Below, piece by piece: positions 35,152 to 44,203 of a stretch of DNA of 64,000 nucleotides. The notes beneath the pieces are model-generated. The model did no database searches. It was not told the DNA's origin and saw only the letters and a list, made by a program, of their open reading frames with translations. Origin of the DNA: Chryseobacterium ureilyticum (GTDB lineage Bacteria; Bacteroidota; Bacteroidia; Flavobacteriales; Weeksellaceae); NCBI RefSeq assembly GCF_900156735.1, contig NZ_FTOL01000005.1:1-64000 (forward strand), read 5' to 3'. Both the position numbers and the translations under genes were made by a program. Position 1 is the stretch's first letter. The number at the start of each line of letters is the position of its first letter.

Positions 35152-35886
35152 ATGAAAATCAAAGCTGTAATTGTAGACGATGAGCTCATAGCAAGAGAAG
35201 TACTGAGAAACTATCTCACAAAATACTGTCCACAGGTAGAAATTTTAGGTGAAGCAGAGAATATTAAAGAAGCTGTTCCTTTAATTGCTGAAAAACAACC
35301 GCAATTGGTCTTTTTAGATGTGGAAATGCCTTTCGGGAATGCCTTTGATGTTCTGGAAGCAACCAAAGAATTTTCCTATGAAACCATTTTCATTACAGCA
35401 TTTTCACAATATTCACTACAGGCTTTAAATAAATCCGCTAGTTATTATATTCTAAAACCAATTGATATTCAGGAACTAATTGTGGCAGTTAATAAAGTTG
35501 CTGAAAGTCTTGAGAAAAAAGAAGAACTCAACAGAAACAAAATTTTACTTGAAAATTTAAAATTAAAACCAGAAAAGCAACAGCTTATCCTTCCAACCTT
35601 ACAAGGGTTTGATGTGGTGAAAACAGAAGATATTGTAAGGCTTCAGGCAGATGGAAACTTTACACAGGTTTATCTTACCGATGGCTCCAAGAAAATGGTA
35701 TGCCGCTTTCTGAAACATTTCGATGATTTGCTTGAAAGCCCTTTTGTAAGGGTGCATCGCTCTCATATTGTCAATACCTCTTTTGTGAAGTCTTATCATA
35801 AAAGCGGAACTGTAATGCTTGCTGATGATACTGAAATTGAAGTTTCCGGAAGCTTTAAAGACAGTTTTCTGAAGGTGTTTTCATAG
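35152..35886 (+). CDS. LytTR-family response regulator
   Basis: The 244-residue protein has a receiver domain (VDDE at 8-11, phosphoacceptor D56 in LVFLDVEMP) and a C-terminal LytTR DNA-binding domain (VVKTEDIVRLQADGNFTQVY, then RVHRSHIVNTSFVKSY). LytTR domains bind two short direct repeats about 21 bases apart. Three such repeat pairs of ACTTGGT occur upstream of the neighbouring DUF4139, SIMPL and kinase genes, which are therefore probable targets. Confidence 0.94.
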   Translation: MKIKAVIVDDELIAREVLRNYLTKYCPQVEILGEAENIKEAVPLIAEKQPQLVFLDVEMPFGNAFDVLEATKEFSYETIFITAFSQYSLQALNKSASYYILKPIDIQELIVAVNKVAESLEKKEELNRNKILLENLKLKPEKQQLILPTLQGFDVVKTEDIVRLQADGNFTQVYLTDGSKKMVCRFLKHFDDLLESPFVRVHRSHIVNTSFVKSYHKSGTVMLADDTEIEVSGSFKDSFLKVFS

Positions 35887-35917
35887 AATTTATCGTTCCT
35901 TAACAGCCCAAAGGCAT

Positions 35918-35925
35918 TATTTTTG
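35918..35925 (+). promoter_or_regulatory. -7 element of the lipocalin gene
   Basis: TATTTTTG matches TAnnTTTG, 33 bases before the ATG. The -33 box is weak. Confidence 0.45.
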
Positions 35926-35958
35926 AAGTTTTCATCATAACCACACAAAATTTCTGTT

Positions 35959-36501
35959 ATGAAGACCTTTCACAAAATTATACTTCCCGTCTCGTTGGGA
36001 GCGCTTGTCCTTATAGCTTTTAATTCATGCTCAGTAGGAATCCCAAAAGGAGCTGTAGCAGTAAAGAATTTTGATGCTAAAAAATATCTTGGACGATGGT
36101 ATGAAATAGCCCGTTTCGATTACAGGTTTGAGAAAAATATGGATAATGTCACCGCAGAATATTCAGAAAACCCAAACGGAACGATTCATGTAAGAAATAA
36201 AGGATATGATTATGTAAAAAAGGTATGGAATGAATCTAATGGTGAGGCTAAATTCGTAAAAGATAAAACCGAGGCAAGACTTAAAGTTTCATTTTTTAAA
36301 CCCATTTGGGCGGGGTATAATGTGATTGACATTGATGAAGAATATCAGTATGCCTTGGTAGCTGGAAGCAGTTTGAAATACCTTTGGATTTTATCCCGAA
36401 CAACCACTATTCCCGAAAGTATAAAGCAGCGTTTCCTTGAAAAAGCAAAGAAAATCGGATATAATACGGATGAACTGATTTGGGTAAAGCATAATCAGTA
36501 A
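35959..36501 (+). CDS. Bacterial lipocalin (Blc-like) lipoprotein
   Basis: The 180-residue protein has a lipoprotein signal with lipobox FNSC followed by SVG, then the lipocalin signature YLGRWYEIARFDYRFEK (GxW, about residues 45-61) and the later segments WAGYNVIDIDEEYQYALV and YLWILSRT that complete the barrel. Blc-type lipocalins are anchored in the outer membrane and bind fatty acids or lysophospholipids, often under stress. It has its own promoter downstream of the LytTR operon. Confidence 0.92.
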   Translation: MKTFHKIILPVSLGALVLIAFNSCSVGIPKGAVAVKNFDAKKYLGRWYEIARFDYRFEKNMDNVTAEYSENPNGTIHVRNKGYDYVKKVWNESNGEAKFVKDKTEARLKVSFFKPIWAGYNVIDIDEEYQYALVAGSSLKYLWILSRTTTIPESIKQRFLEKAKKIGYNTDELIWVKHNQ

Positions 36502-36515
36502 AATTCAGACATGAA

Positions 36516-36582
36516 AAAGGGCAAAATCGTTCAAACAGATCAGATGATTGATCACTCACAATTTTGCTCTTTCACTTTTTCA
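36516..36582. terminator. Long hairpin between convergent genes
   Basis: AAAGGGCAAAATCGT pairs imperfectly with ACAATTTTGCTCTTT across a 27-base loop and is followed by CACTTTTTC. It probably ends the lipocalin transcript and, from the other side, the 157-residue protein gene. Confidence 0.55.
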
Positions 36583-36586
36583 TAGT

Positions 36587-37060
36587 CTAGCTTCCAATAT
36601 ACTCCTTCCATTCCTCGAAACGGTAATCAATCACCTGTTTCATCAGATCATAGTTTTCGTAAGTATCTTCAATGTGATAGAATGTTTCATATTCATAATC
36701 ATTCTCCTCTGCCTTGGAATCGAATAGGTTTACAAAATCATCCGCAAAAGAACTGTATCTGTTTCCAAAGTCAGTGTCATCAGCATAGTAATCCTTTGCA
36801 AAGCTGTTTCCAAGATCATTCAGGTCATACTCTGAAAATTTTCCGTCACAAGAATCCATGATAAATTCAGCTCCGGTAATTTCTCTTCTTTTTACTTTTT
36901 CTATTTCTTCAGCGCCATCTTCTTTTAATTCGTCGGAGATCAGATCGTTATTGATACACCAGTTCAGGAACATTCCTGTGTGGGTAGCCCCATTTTTCTG
37001 AGGAAGACCTTCCGGAAAATCACCGCCGTAATGCCATGAAGCATCATCATATTTTGACAT
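36587..37060 (-). CDS. Acidic protein of unknown function (DUF7832-like)
   Basis: The 157-residue acidic cytosolic protein begins MSKYDDASWHYGGDFPEGLP if the start at 37060 is used; this agrees better with the conserved-looking N terminus than the Met 33 bases upstream. The motifs YDDASWHYGGDFP and THTGMFLNWCINNDL recall the uncharacterised DUF7832 family, an assignment from memory and moderate at best. Members are seen near toxin or immunity genes in some genomes, but nothing here supports such a role. It is divergent from cinA. Confidence 0.65.
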   Translation of the reverse strand: MSKYDDASWHYGGDFPEGLPQKNGATHTGMFLNWCINNDLISDELKEDGAEEIEKVKRREITGAEFIMDSCDGKFSEYDLNDLGNSFAKDYYADDTDFGNRYSSFADDFVNLFDSKAEENDYEYETFYHIEDTYENYDLMKQVIDYRFEEWKEYIGS

Positions 37061-37175
37061 AATATTCAGTATCGATTTAAATAATTTTGTCAAAAATAGA
37101 AAAAATCAATTTATATTGCCGCAGCCAGAGATTTTTCCGTCATTTGTATGAAATTTTTTTTCAAGAATTTGATAT

Positions 37176-38426
37176 ATGGAAAAAGCAGTTCTGATCACTA
37201 TCGGTGACGAAATCCTTTCTGGAAATACAATAGATACCAATTCTAATTTTATTGCCTCCGAACTGAAGAATATCGGGATAAAAGTTGTACAGATCTTTAC
37301 AATTTCAGATGAAATAGAAACAATTAAAAATACATTAAGCTCAGCTTTTGAATTAGGAGATCTGGTGATAACGACGGGAGGGCTAGGTCCCACCAGAGAT
37401 GATAAAACAAAAAAAGCATTGGCTGAGTTTTTCAATGATGAAATTGCTTTGGATGAGGTTACTTTCAACCATCTTAAAGGATACATGGAAAGGCGTGGAC
37501 GTGCAGATATTTTAGAAAGAAATAAAGAACAGGCGTTTGTACCTACAAAATCTATCGTTTTTCAGAATCATTTCGGAACGGCACCTTGTATGATGATGGA
37601 GCTGAACGGAAAATTATCCTACAGTCTTCCCGGAGTTCCTTATGAAGTAAAACCGTTGATCAAAGATCAGATTATTCCTTATTTACAGGGAAGATTCAAC
37701 CTTCATTATATTCACAGCAGAATTGTTTCCGTGGTAGGAATTCCTGAGAGTATTCTTGCAGATACTATTGAAGATTGGGAGCTTGCCTTACCTGAAAATA
37801 TTTCGTTATCATACCTTCCGGTAGGTACAAGAGTAAAGCTGAGATTAACAGCTTCCGGAGATCATGAAGACAGTTTGAAACAACAGACAGAGGACGAAAT
37901 TCAAAAATTACTTCCTTTAATTAAAGATCATGTGATTGCAGTTTCTGAAGATAAAATAGAAAATATTCTTGCAGAAATTCTAACTGATAGAAAATTAACG
38001 ATCTCAACTGCAGAAAGTTGTACAGGCGGAGAGCTTGCAAAGATGATCACTTCTGTTTCCGGCAGTTCAAAATACTTTCTTGGAGGAATGGTTGCTTATG
38101 CTACAGAAAAAAAAGTTAAAATTTTAAATGTTTCCCAAGAAACTGTAGATCAGTTTACTGTGGTAAGTGAACAGGTAGCTCAGGAAATGGCGAAAGGATG
38201 CCAAGAATTATTTGATACTCATATTTCACTTTCTACTACCGGAGTAGCAGGTCCAGGCAAAGGAGAAGACGGTAAAGATGTAGGAACCGTTTTTTATACC
38301 ATTAGAATCAATGATCAGGAAGTAACTTCGAAATTATATATGCCGCATCTGGAAAGACTTGATTTTATGAATTTCGTATCCCAGAAGGTAATTCAGGATC
38401 TTGTGGGACTTCTTATTAACCAGTAA
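37176..38426 (+). CDS. cinA: CinA-like competence/damage-inducible protein, NMN deamidase
   Basis: The 416-residue protein has the N-terminal molybdopterin-binding-like domain (AVLITIGDEILSGNTIDTNS, then LVITTGGLGPTRDD) and the C-terminal CinA amidase domain (ISTAESCTGGELAKMIT, then STTGVAGPGKGEDGKDVGTV). This two-domain form hydrolyses ADP-ribose-type and NMN substrates in pyridine nucleotide salvage. Starts at ATG 37176. Its end is separated from the large glycosyltransferase gene by about 65 bases. Confidence 0.95.
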   Translation: MEKAVLITIGDEILSGNTIDTNSNFIASELKNIGIKVVQIFTISDEIETIKNTLSSAFELGDLVITTGGLGPTRDDKTKKALAEFFNDEIALDEVTFNHLKGYMERRGRADILERNKEQAFVPTKSIVFQNHFGTAPCMMMELNGKLSYSLPGVPYEVKPLIKDQIIPYLQGRFNLHYIHSRIVSVVGIPESILADTIEDWELALPENISLSYLPVGTRVKLRLTASGDHEDSLKQQTEDEIQKLLPLIKDHVIAVSEDKIENILAEILTDRKLTISTAESCTGGELAKMITSVSGSSKYFLGGMVAYATEKKVKILNVSQETVDQFTVVSEQVAQEMAKGCQELFDTHISLSTTGVAGPGKGEDGKDVGTVFYTIRINDQEVTSKLYMPHLERLDFMNFVSQKVIQDLVGLLINQ

Positions 38427-38490
38427 TATAAGGTTTGTTTTTTTTAATTTTTTTTTAATTTTAATTATAGAGTTTTTCATACTTTTTGAG

Positions 38491-41400
38491 ATGGATTCCA
38501 TAAAGTTCATTAACGTGGAAAACTCTAAACAAATCTTTCAGACCAACAGCAAAAAACGCTGGAAAAGCGTACAGTGGGGAAGTCGTGTTTTCATATTTAT
38601 CATGGCGATCCTTCTTTTAGCTTTGGGGCTGATGATGATTCTTGATAAAAATCCGAAAATCCCTTTTAAAGAAGATTATAAAGCAATCATTACAGCCAAC
38701 AAACCTTATCTTCAGGAGAATAAAATATCCAAAGAATACCAAGGTTTCAGAAGCTTTATTTCTGAAAAATCCATTCATACCAATCTTGCCAAAGTTGAAA
38801 AAGCAAGAGCCGAAAGATATAAAAATCAAAATCGGAATTGGGCTCAGTTCCCAAGTGGAATCCGTTCTGCTTTTTATGTAGCGTGGGATCCCCAATCTCT
38901 GATGTCTCTGAAACGAAATATCAGACATGTAAACTTAGTTTTTCCGGAATGGTTTTTCCTTGATCCTAAAACCGGAGATCTGAAGACCAATGTAGATCCT
39001 GAAGGCTACAAAATCATCAAGAGAACTGGCGTGGCAGCGATGCCGATTCTGAGTAATAACTCTAATCAGGAGTTCCGTTCTGAAGGATTGATAAAAGTAT
39101 TGAATGATCCTAAGAAAAGAACAGCACTGATTCAAAAAATTACCCAGCAATGTAAAAAATATCACTTCAAAGGAATTAATATTGACTTTGAGGATATGAA
39201 CCTGAATTCTGATGAAAATCTGGTTGCTTTTATGAAAGAGCTTTCAGAGACTTTCAAACAGAATCAGTTATTGGTTACCATGGATATTATGACGGATAAT
39301 GATGATTATAATATTCCAAGATTAGATCCATATGTAGATTACTTTGTACTGATGGCTTATGATGAATATTCAGCTGGAAGCGATGCAGGACCGGTTTCGT
39401 CACAAAAATGGATTGAATCCCAAACGGATAAAATCATTAAGCAAACCTCACCACAAAAGATTATTCTCGGATTGGGAGCGTATGGATATGACTGGAGTTC
39501 CAATAAGGATGATAATACTTCTGTGACTTATATGCAGGCAATTACAAAAGCAAGTGCGAGTAAAGCCGTTATCGATTTCAATGACAATACTTTTAACCTA
39601 AACTACTCTTACACAGATTCCAATAAGAATAGCCATACCGTATTTTTCAATGATGCTGCGTCTATTTTTAATACCATGCGGTTTTCATCAGAATATCCAT
39701 TGGCAGGAACGGCGCTTTGGAGATTAGGAAGTGAAGACAGCAGAGTATGGAATTTTTATGATAAAGATCTTACGTTTGCCGGACTGTCTAAACTAAACTT
39801 GAAAACATTGGAAAATGTAAAGGGACAGACTATGGTAGATTATATCGGAGACGGTGAAGTACTGGATGTTCTGAATACCCCTCATGATGGTAAAATAGCC
39901 GTAGAAATTGATCCTAAAGAGAAAATTATCACAGACGAAAACTATATTACTTACCCAAGTTCTTATGAAGTAAAAAAATATGGAAGTGCTGCTCAAAAAG
40001 AATTGGTATTGACATTTGATGACGGTCCTGATGAAACGTATACCCCTCAGGTACTTGATATACTTTCAAAATACCACGTTCCGGCAGCCTTTTTTCTGGT
40101 AGGATTGAATGCAGAAAAGAACCTTCCGCTTGTTAAAAGAATTTATCGGGAAGGACATGAAATAGGAAATCACACTTTTACCCATGAAAATGTTGCGAAA
40201 GTAAGCCCTGAAAGAGCACTTCTTGAAATGAAATTAACAAGACTTCTTATAGAGTGTATCACGGGTCATAGTACTATCCTTTTCAGAGCTCCTTATAATG
40301 CAGATTCTGAACCTACAACTTCTGAGGAAATTATTCCAGTAGCATTGGCAAGACAGCAAAACTATCTGGATATCGGAGAAAATATTGATCCGGAAGACTG
40401 GCAGCCGGGAATAAAAGCGGATGAAATTGTAAAACGTGTATTAGCCGGAATCAAACAGGAGAGAGGAAATATCATTCTTCTTCATGACGCAGGAGGAGAT
40501 ACGAGAGAAGAAACGGTAAAAGCATTGAAAATTTTAATTCCAACCCTTCAGAAGCAAGGATATCATTTTACAAACCTTACCAATATTCTTCATAAAAGTA
40601 GAAATGAACTGATGCCTGAAGTTCCTAAAACCAGAGCTTATTATATCATGCAGCTGAATTTAGTATTAGCAACAGCCATTTATGGATTGAGTCATTTTTT
40701 GGTTGCGCTGTTTACCATATTTATTGTTTTGGGATTGATAAGATTGATGTTGATGGCATATTGGGCATTTAAAGAAAGAAAAAAAGAGAAAAAACTTGGT
40801 GAATTTCCCGTTTTGGAGGCTTATCCTAAAGTTTCCATTATTGTTCCGGCTTATAATGAAGAAGTGAATATTGTGTCTTCACTACAAAACTTATTAAAAC
40901 AAACTTACCCGAATTTCAATATCATTATGGTAGATGACGGAAGTAAAGATTCAACCTTTGAAAAGGCTAAAGATGCATTCCCGGATCACGAAAAACTGAA
41001 AATATTCACTAAAACAAATGGTGGAAAAGCAACTGCACTGAATTTTGGAATTGCACAAACCGATGCCGAATATGTAGTCTGTATAGATGCTGATACAAAA
41101 TTACAACAGGATGCTGTGAAATACCTGATCGCAAGATTCCTGAATTCAAGTCCGGAGGAGAAAATAGCAGCCGTTGCCGGAAATGTAAAAGTAGGAAATA
41201 CAGTGAATTGGTTGACTAAATGGCAGTCAATTGAATATACTACAAGCCAGAATTTTGACAGATTAGCCTATGCAAATATCAATGCAATTACTGTAATTCC
41301 CGGAGCAATCGGAGCTTTCAAAAGATTAGTAGTTCTTGAAGCAGGTGGGTATTCCTCCGATACATTGGCTGAAGACTGTGATATTACAGTGAAAATTTTA

Positions 41401-41913
41401 AAAGCCGGATATACAGTGGCAAATGAAAACAGAGCTGTAGCAGTCACAGAAGCTCCAGAAAGCGTGAAGCAGTTTCTAAAACAACGTTTCCGATGGACTT
41501 ATGGAATTATGCAGATGTTCTGGAAACAAAAACAGACCTTCCTTAATCCTAAATATAAAGGACTTGGACTTTGGGCAATGCCGAATATCTTATTGTTTCA
41601 GTATATAATTCCGTTTTTCTCACCATTGGCAGACGTGATTATGTTCTTTGGAATTTTATCAGGAAACGGAAGCAAAATATTCGGATATTATCTGATTTTC
41701 CTTTTGGTAGATGCTTCTTTAGCATTGATTGCATTTATTATGCAAAGAGAAAAGTTAACGAATCTTCTGTATATTATTCCGCAAAGATTCGGGTACAGAT
41801 GGCTGATGTATATTGTATTATTTAAAAGTTTAAGAAAAGCACTGAAGGGCGAAATGCAATCCTGGGGATTCCTGAAACGGACAGGAAATGTAAAAGAGAT
41901 TGTGACTTCTTAA
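38491..41913 (+). CDS. Three-domain exopolysaccharide protein: GH18-like, polysaccharide deacetylase and GT2 synthase
   Basis: The 1140-residue protein starts at MDSIKFINVEN; an upstream in-frame start would be in AT-rich leader DNA. The order is: one membrane segment (about 30-50); a GH18-like domain with KGINIDFEDMN (about 229-239); a NodB deacetylase with LVLTFDDGPDETYTPQ (about 506-521) and IGNHTFTHEN; two membrane helices near 740; a GT2 domain with VSIIVPAYNEE, VCIDADTKL, AEDCD and the synthase motif QRFRWTYG; and several C-terminal membrane helices. Synthesis, N-deacetylation and trimming of a beta-linked GlcNAc polymer, as in PgaB/PgaC, in one chain is the best inference. The GH18 motif DFED differs from the chitinase DxxDxDxE. 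Confidence 0.88.
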   Translation: MDSIKFINVENSKQIFQTNSKKRWKSVQWGSRVFIFIMAILLLALGLMMILDKNPKIPFKEDYKAIITANKPYLQENKISKEYQGFRSFISEKSIHTNLAKVEKARAERYKNQNRNWAQFPSGIRSAFYVAWDPQSLMSLKRNIRHVNLVFPEWFFLDPKTGDLKTNVDPEGYKIIKRTGVAAMPILSNNSNQEFRSEGLIKVLNDPKKRTALIQKITQQCKKYHFKGINIDFEDMNLNSDENLVAFMKELSETFKQNQLLVTMDIMTDNDDYNIPRLDPYVDYFVLMAYDEYSAGSDAGPVSSQKWIESQTDKIIKQTSPQKIILGLGAYGYDWSSNKDDNTSVTYMQAITKASASKAVIDFNDNTFNLNYSYTDSNKNSHTVFFNDAASIFNTMRFSSEYPLAGTALWRLGSEDSRVWNFYDKDLTFAGLSKLNLKTLENVKGQTMVDYIGDGEVLDVLNTPHDGKIAVEIDPKEKIITDENYITYPSSYEVKKYGSAAQKELVLTFDDGPDETYTPQVLDILSKYHVPAAFFLVGLNAEKNLPLVKRIYREGHEIGNHTFTHENVAKVSPERALLEMKLTRLLIECITGHSTILFRAPYNADSEPTTSEEIIPVALARQQNYLDIGENIDPEDWQPGIKADEIVKRVLAGIKQERGNIILLHDAGGDTREETVKALKILIPTLQKQGYHFTNLTNILHKSRNELMPEVPKTRAYYIMQLNLVLATAIYGLSHFLVALFTIFIVLGLIRLMLMAYWAFKERKKEKKLGEFPVLEAYPKVSIIVPAYNEEVNIVSSLQNLLKQTYPNFNIIMVDDGSKDSTFEKAKDAFPDHEKLKIFTKTNGGKATALNFGIAQTDAEYVVCIDADTKLQQDAVKYLIARFLNSSPEEKIAAVAGNVKVGNTVNWLTKWQSIEYTTSQNFDRLAYANINAITVIPGAIGAFKRLVVLEAGGYSSDTLAEDCDITVKILKAGYTVANENRAVAVTEAPESVKQFLKQRFRWTYGIMQMFWKQKQTFLNPKYKGLGLWAMPNILLFQYIIPFFSPLADVIMFFGILSGNGSKIFGYYLIFLLVDASLALIAFIMQREKLTNLLYIIPQRFGYRWLMYIVLFKSLRKALKGEMQSWGFLKRTGNVKEIVTS

Positions 41914-41929
41914 TATTTATTTAAATTTG
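41900..41929 (+). promoter_or_regulatory. Promoter of the first M13 peptidase gene
   Basis: TTG (41900-41902), 19 bases, TAAATTTG (41922-41929). It overlaps the end of the exopolysaccharide gene and lies 62 bases before the ATG. Confidence 0.6.
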
Positions 41930-41990
41930 TTTCACTTAAAAAGTAACAAATAAGAATTAAATCATACATATTGTATAAATTGTTATCATA

Positions 41991-44051
41991 ATGAAAAAAT
42001 TAACGCTTTCTTTGTTCTTAATAGCAGGGATCTGCTCTCAAAATACAGTGAGTGCACAAGCTAAAACTGCGAAAGTAGCAGCAGTAAACAATACAGATAA
42101 AGGCTTAGACCTTAGCTTAATGGACACTTCGGTACGTCCACAGGATGATTTTTATAACTATGTGAGTGGAACTTGGATGAAAACGGCTAAAATTCCATCT
42201 GACAAACCGACTTGGGGAAGTTTCAACAAACTTGGTGAGGATACGGATAACAATTCCATGACCATCTTAAACTCTCTTTTAAAAGATAAATTTACAGACG
42301 GAAGTGAAGGTAAAAAGATCCAGGATCTATACGCTTCTTATATGAATATGCAGAAGAGAAATGCAGACGGAATCAAACCTATTCAGGAAAACCTGAATAA
42401 AATTGATGCCATTAAAAATATGGCTGATCTTCAGAATTATCTGATCTCTGTAACGAAGGAAGGCGAAAATGTTTTCTACGGATGGGGAGTATATGCAGAC
42501 CTGAAGAATTCTAACATGAATGCTGTTTATTTAGGTGAAGCTTCTCTTGGTTTAGGAAGAGATTATTACCAAAAAGTAAACGAAAAAAATACAGAAGCTA
42601 TTGCTGAATATCAAAAATATGTAGCTTCAATGTTAACAGAATTGGGCTATAAAAATGCAGATGCAGCAGCAAAAGGTATTGTTGAATATGAAAAAAGCAT
42701 TGCAAAAACATATTTGACAAACGAACAAAGCCGTGATAATACCCTTCAGTATAACCCTCAGACAATGGCTGAACTTTCAGCGTTGGTAAAAGGAGCAGAT
42801 ATTCCTGCTTACCTTAAAAAAGTAGGAGTAAATACAGATAAAATTATCATCGGAGAACTAGGATACTATAAAAACTTTGATAAGTTGGTAAATGCTCAGA
42901 ATCTTCCTGTGATTAAAGATTATCTGAAGTTCCACATGATCAATGGAAGCGCTTCTTACCTAAGTGAAAAATTAGGAGATATGAAGTTTAACTTCTTCGG
43001 GAAATACCTGAGAGGTCAACAAGAGCAAAGAGCTCTTAACAAGAGAGGTTTTGAATTAATCAACAGAAACTTAGGAGAAGCATTTGGTAAACTATATGTT
43101 GAGAAATATTTCCCTGCTGAAGCAAAAGCTCAGATGGTTGAATTGATCGATTACTTAAAGAAAAGTTTCGCTGTTCACATCAACAACCTGGCTTGGATGT
43201 CTTCTACAACTAAGGAAAAAGCAATGCAGAAATTGAACAAATTCACTGTAAAAGTTGCTTATCCGGACAAATGGAAAGACTATTCAAAATTAGAAATCAT
43301 TCCTGAAGCTAAAGGTGGTACTTTGTATCAAAACCTTCAGAACATCGGAGAATGGCAATATAACAAAGACTTAGCTAAAATCGGAAAACCGGTTGACAAA
43401 ACAGAATGGGGAATGACTCCACAAACTGTAAATGCTTACTATAATCCGGTATATAACGAAATCGTTTTCCCTGCAGCTATCCTTCAGCCGCCTTTCTTCA
43501 ATCCTAAAGCTGATGCAGCTGTAAACTTCGGTGGTATCGGTGCTGTTATCGGTCACGAAATGAGCCACGGATTTGATGATTCAGGAGCTCAGTTTGATGC
43601 AGAAGGTAACCTTGTAGACTGGTGGACTCCGGAAGATAAGGCTAACTTCGAAAAAGCTACAAAAGCTCTTGCTGCTCAGTATGACAAATATGAGCCGGTA
43701 AAAGGAACATTTGTAAACGGAACATTTACAAACGGTGAAAACATCGCTGACTTAGGAGGGGTGAATATCGCTTATGATGCACTTCAAATGTATCTTAAAG
43801 ACAAAGGAAATCCAGGAAAAATCAGTGGATTTACTCAGGATCAGAGATTCTTCTTAAGCTGGGCAACTGTTTGGAGAACTTTATCAAGTGAAAAATATAT
43901 GATCAACCAAGTGAAGACAGACCCGCACTCTCCGGGTTACTTCAGAAGCTTCGGTCCGCTAATCAACGTTGATGCCTTCTACAAAGCATTCGATGTGAAA
44001 AAAGGAGACAAATTATACAAAGCTCCAGAGGATAGAATTAAAATCTGGTAA
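41991..44051 (+). CDS. M13-family (neprilysin-like) zinc metallopeptidase
   Basis: The 686-residue protein has a signal peptide (IAGICSQNTVSAQA) and the M13 pattern throughout: RPQDDFYNYVSGTWMKTAKI near the N terminus, NAYYNPVYNEIVFPAAILQPPF (zinc-site loop), HExxH in VIGHEMSHGFDDSG, the third ligand in GENIADLGG, and the end APEDRIKIW. It degrades peptides in the periplasm or at the cell surface. It is followed by a close paralogue. It lacks a lipobox, unlike the paralogue. Confidence 0.95.
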   Translation: MKKLTLSLFLIAGICSQNTVSAQAKTAKVAAVNNTDKGLDLSLMDTSVRPQDDFYNYVSGTWMKTAKIPSDKPTWGSFNKLGEDTDNNSMTILNSLLKDKFTDGSEGKKIQDLYASYMNMQKRNADGIKPIQENLNKIDAIKNMADLQNYLISVTKEGENVFYGWGVYADLKNSNMNAVYLGEASLGLGRDYYQKVNEKNTEAIAEYQKYVASMLTELGYKNADAAAKGIVEYEKSIAKTYLTNEQSRDNTLQYNPQTMAELSALVKGADIPAYLKKVGVNTDKIIIGELGYYKNFDKLVNAQNLPVIKDYLKFHMINGSASYLSEKLGDMKFNFFGKYLRGQQEQRALNKRGFELINRNLGEAFGKLYVEKYFPAEAKAQMVELIDYLKKSFAVHINNLAWMSSTTKEKAMQKLNKFTVKVAYPDKWKDYSKLEIIPEAKGGTLYQNLQNIGEWQYNKDLAKIGKPVDKTEWGMTPQTVNAYYNPVYNEIVFPAAILQPPFFNPKADAAVNFGGIGAVIGHEMSHGFDDSGAQFDAEGNLVDWWTPEDKANFEKATKALAAQYDKYEPVKGTFVNGTFTNGENIADLGGVNIAYDALQMYLKDKGNPGKISGFTQDQRFFLSWATVWRTLSSEKYMINQVKTDPHSPGYFRSFGPLINVDAFYKAFDVKKGDKLYKAPEDRIKIW

Positions 44052-44059
44052 TATATACA

Positions 44060-44085
44060 AACCGTTCAGCAATGAACGGTTTTTT
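44060..44085 (+). terminator. Terminator between the two M13 genes
   Basis: AACCGTTCA-GCAA-TGAACGGTT followed by TTTT. It shows that the paralogues are separate transcription units. Confidence 0.85.
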
Positions 44086-44163
44086 CTTTTTAAAGGAACA
44101 GATGTTATTCAACAGCTTATTATCCATTGAATAATTATATCCAATACATATTATTAAAGTTCG

Positions 44164-44171
44164 TATATTTG
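44164..44171 (+). promoter_or_regulatory. -7 element of the second M13 gene
   Basis: TATATTTG, 32 bases before the ATG. The -33 box is unclear. Confidence 0.5.
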
Positions 44172-44203
44172 ATAAGTTTGTGTAAAATCAAAAATTATCT
44201 TCA

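Noticed and set aside
38401..38490. Longer N terminus for the exopolysaccharide protein
   Set aside because: The extension overlaps the end of cinA, is a poly-Phe/Leu/Ile artefact of AT-rich DNA, and the ATG at 38491 starts a normal sequence.
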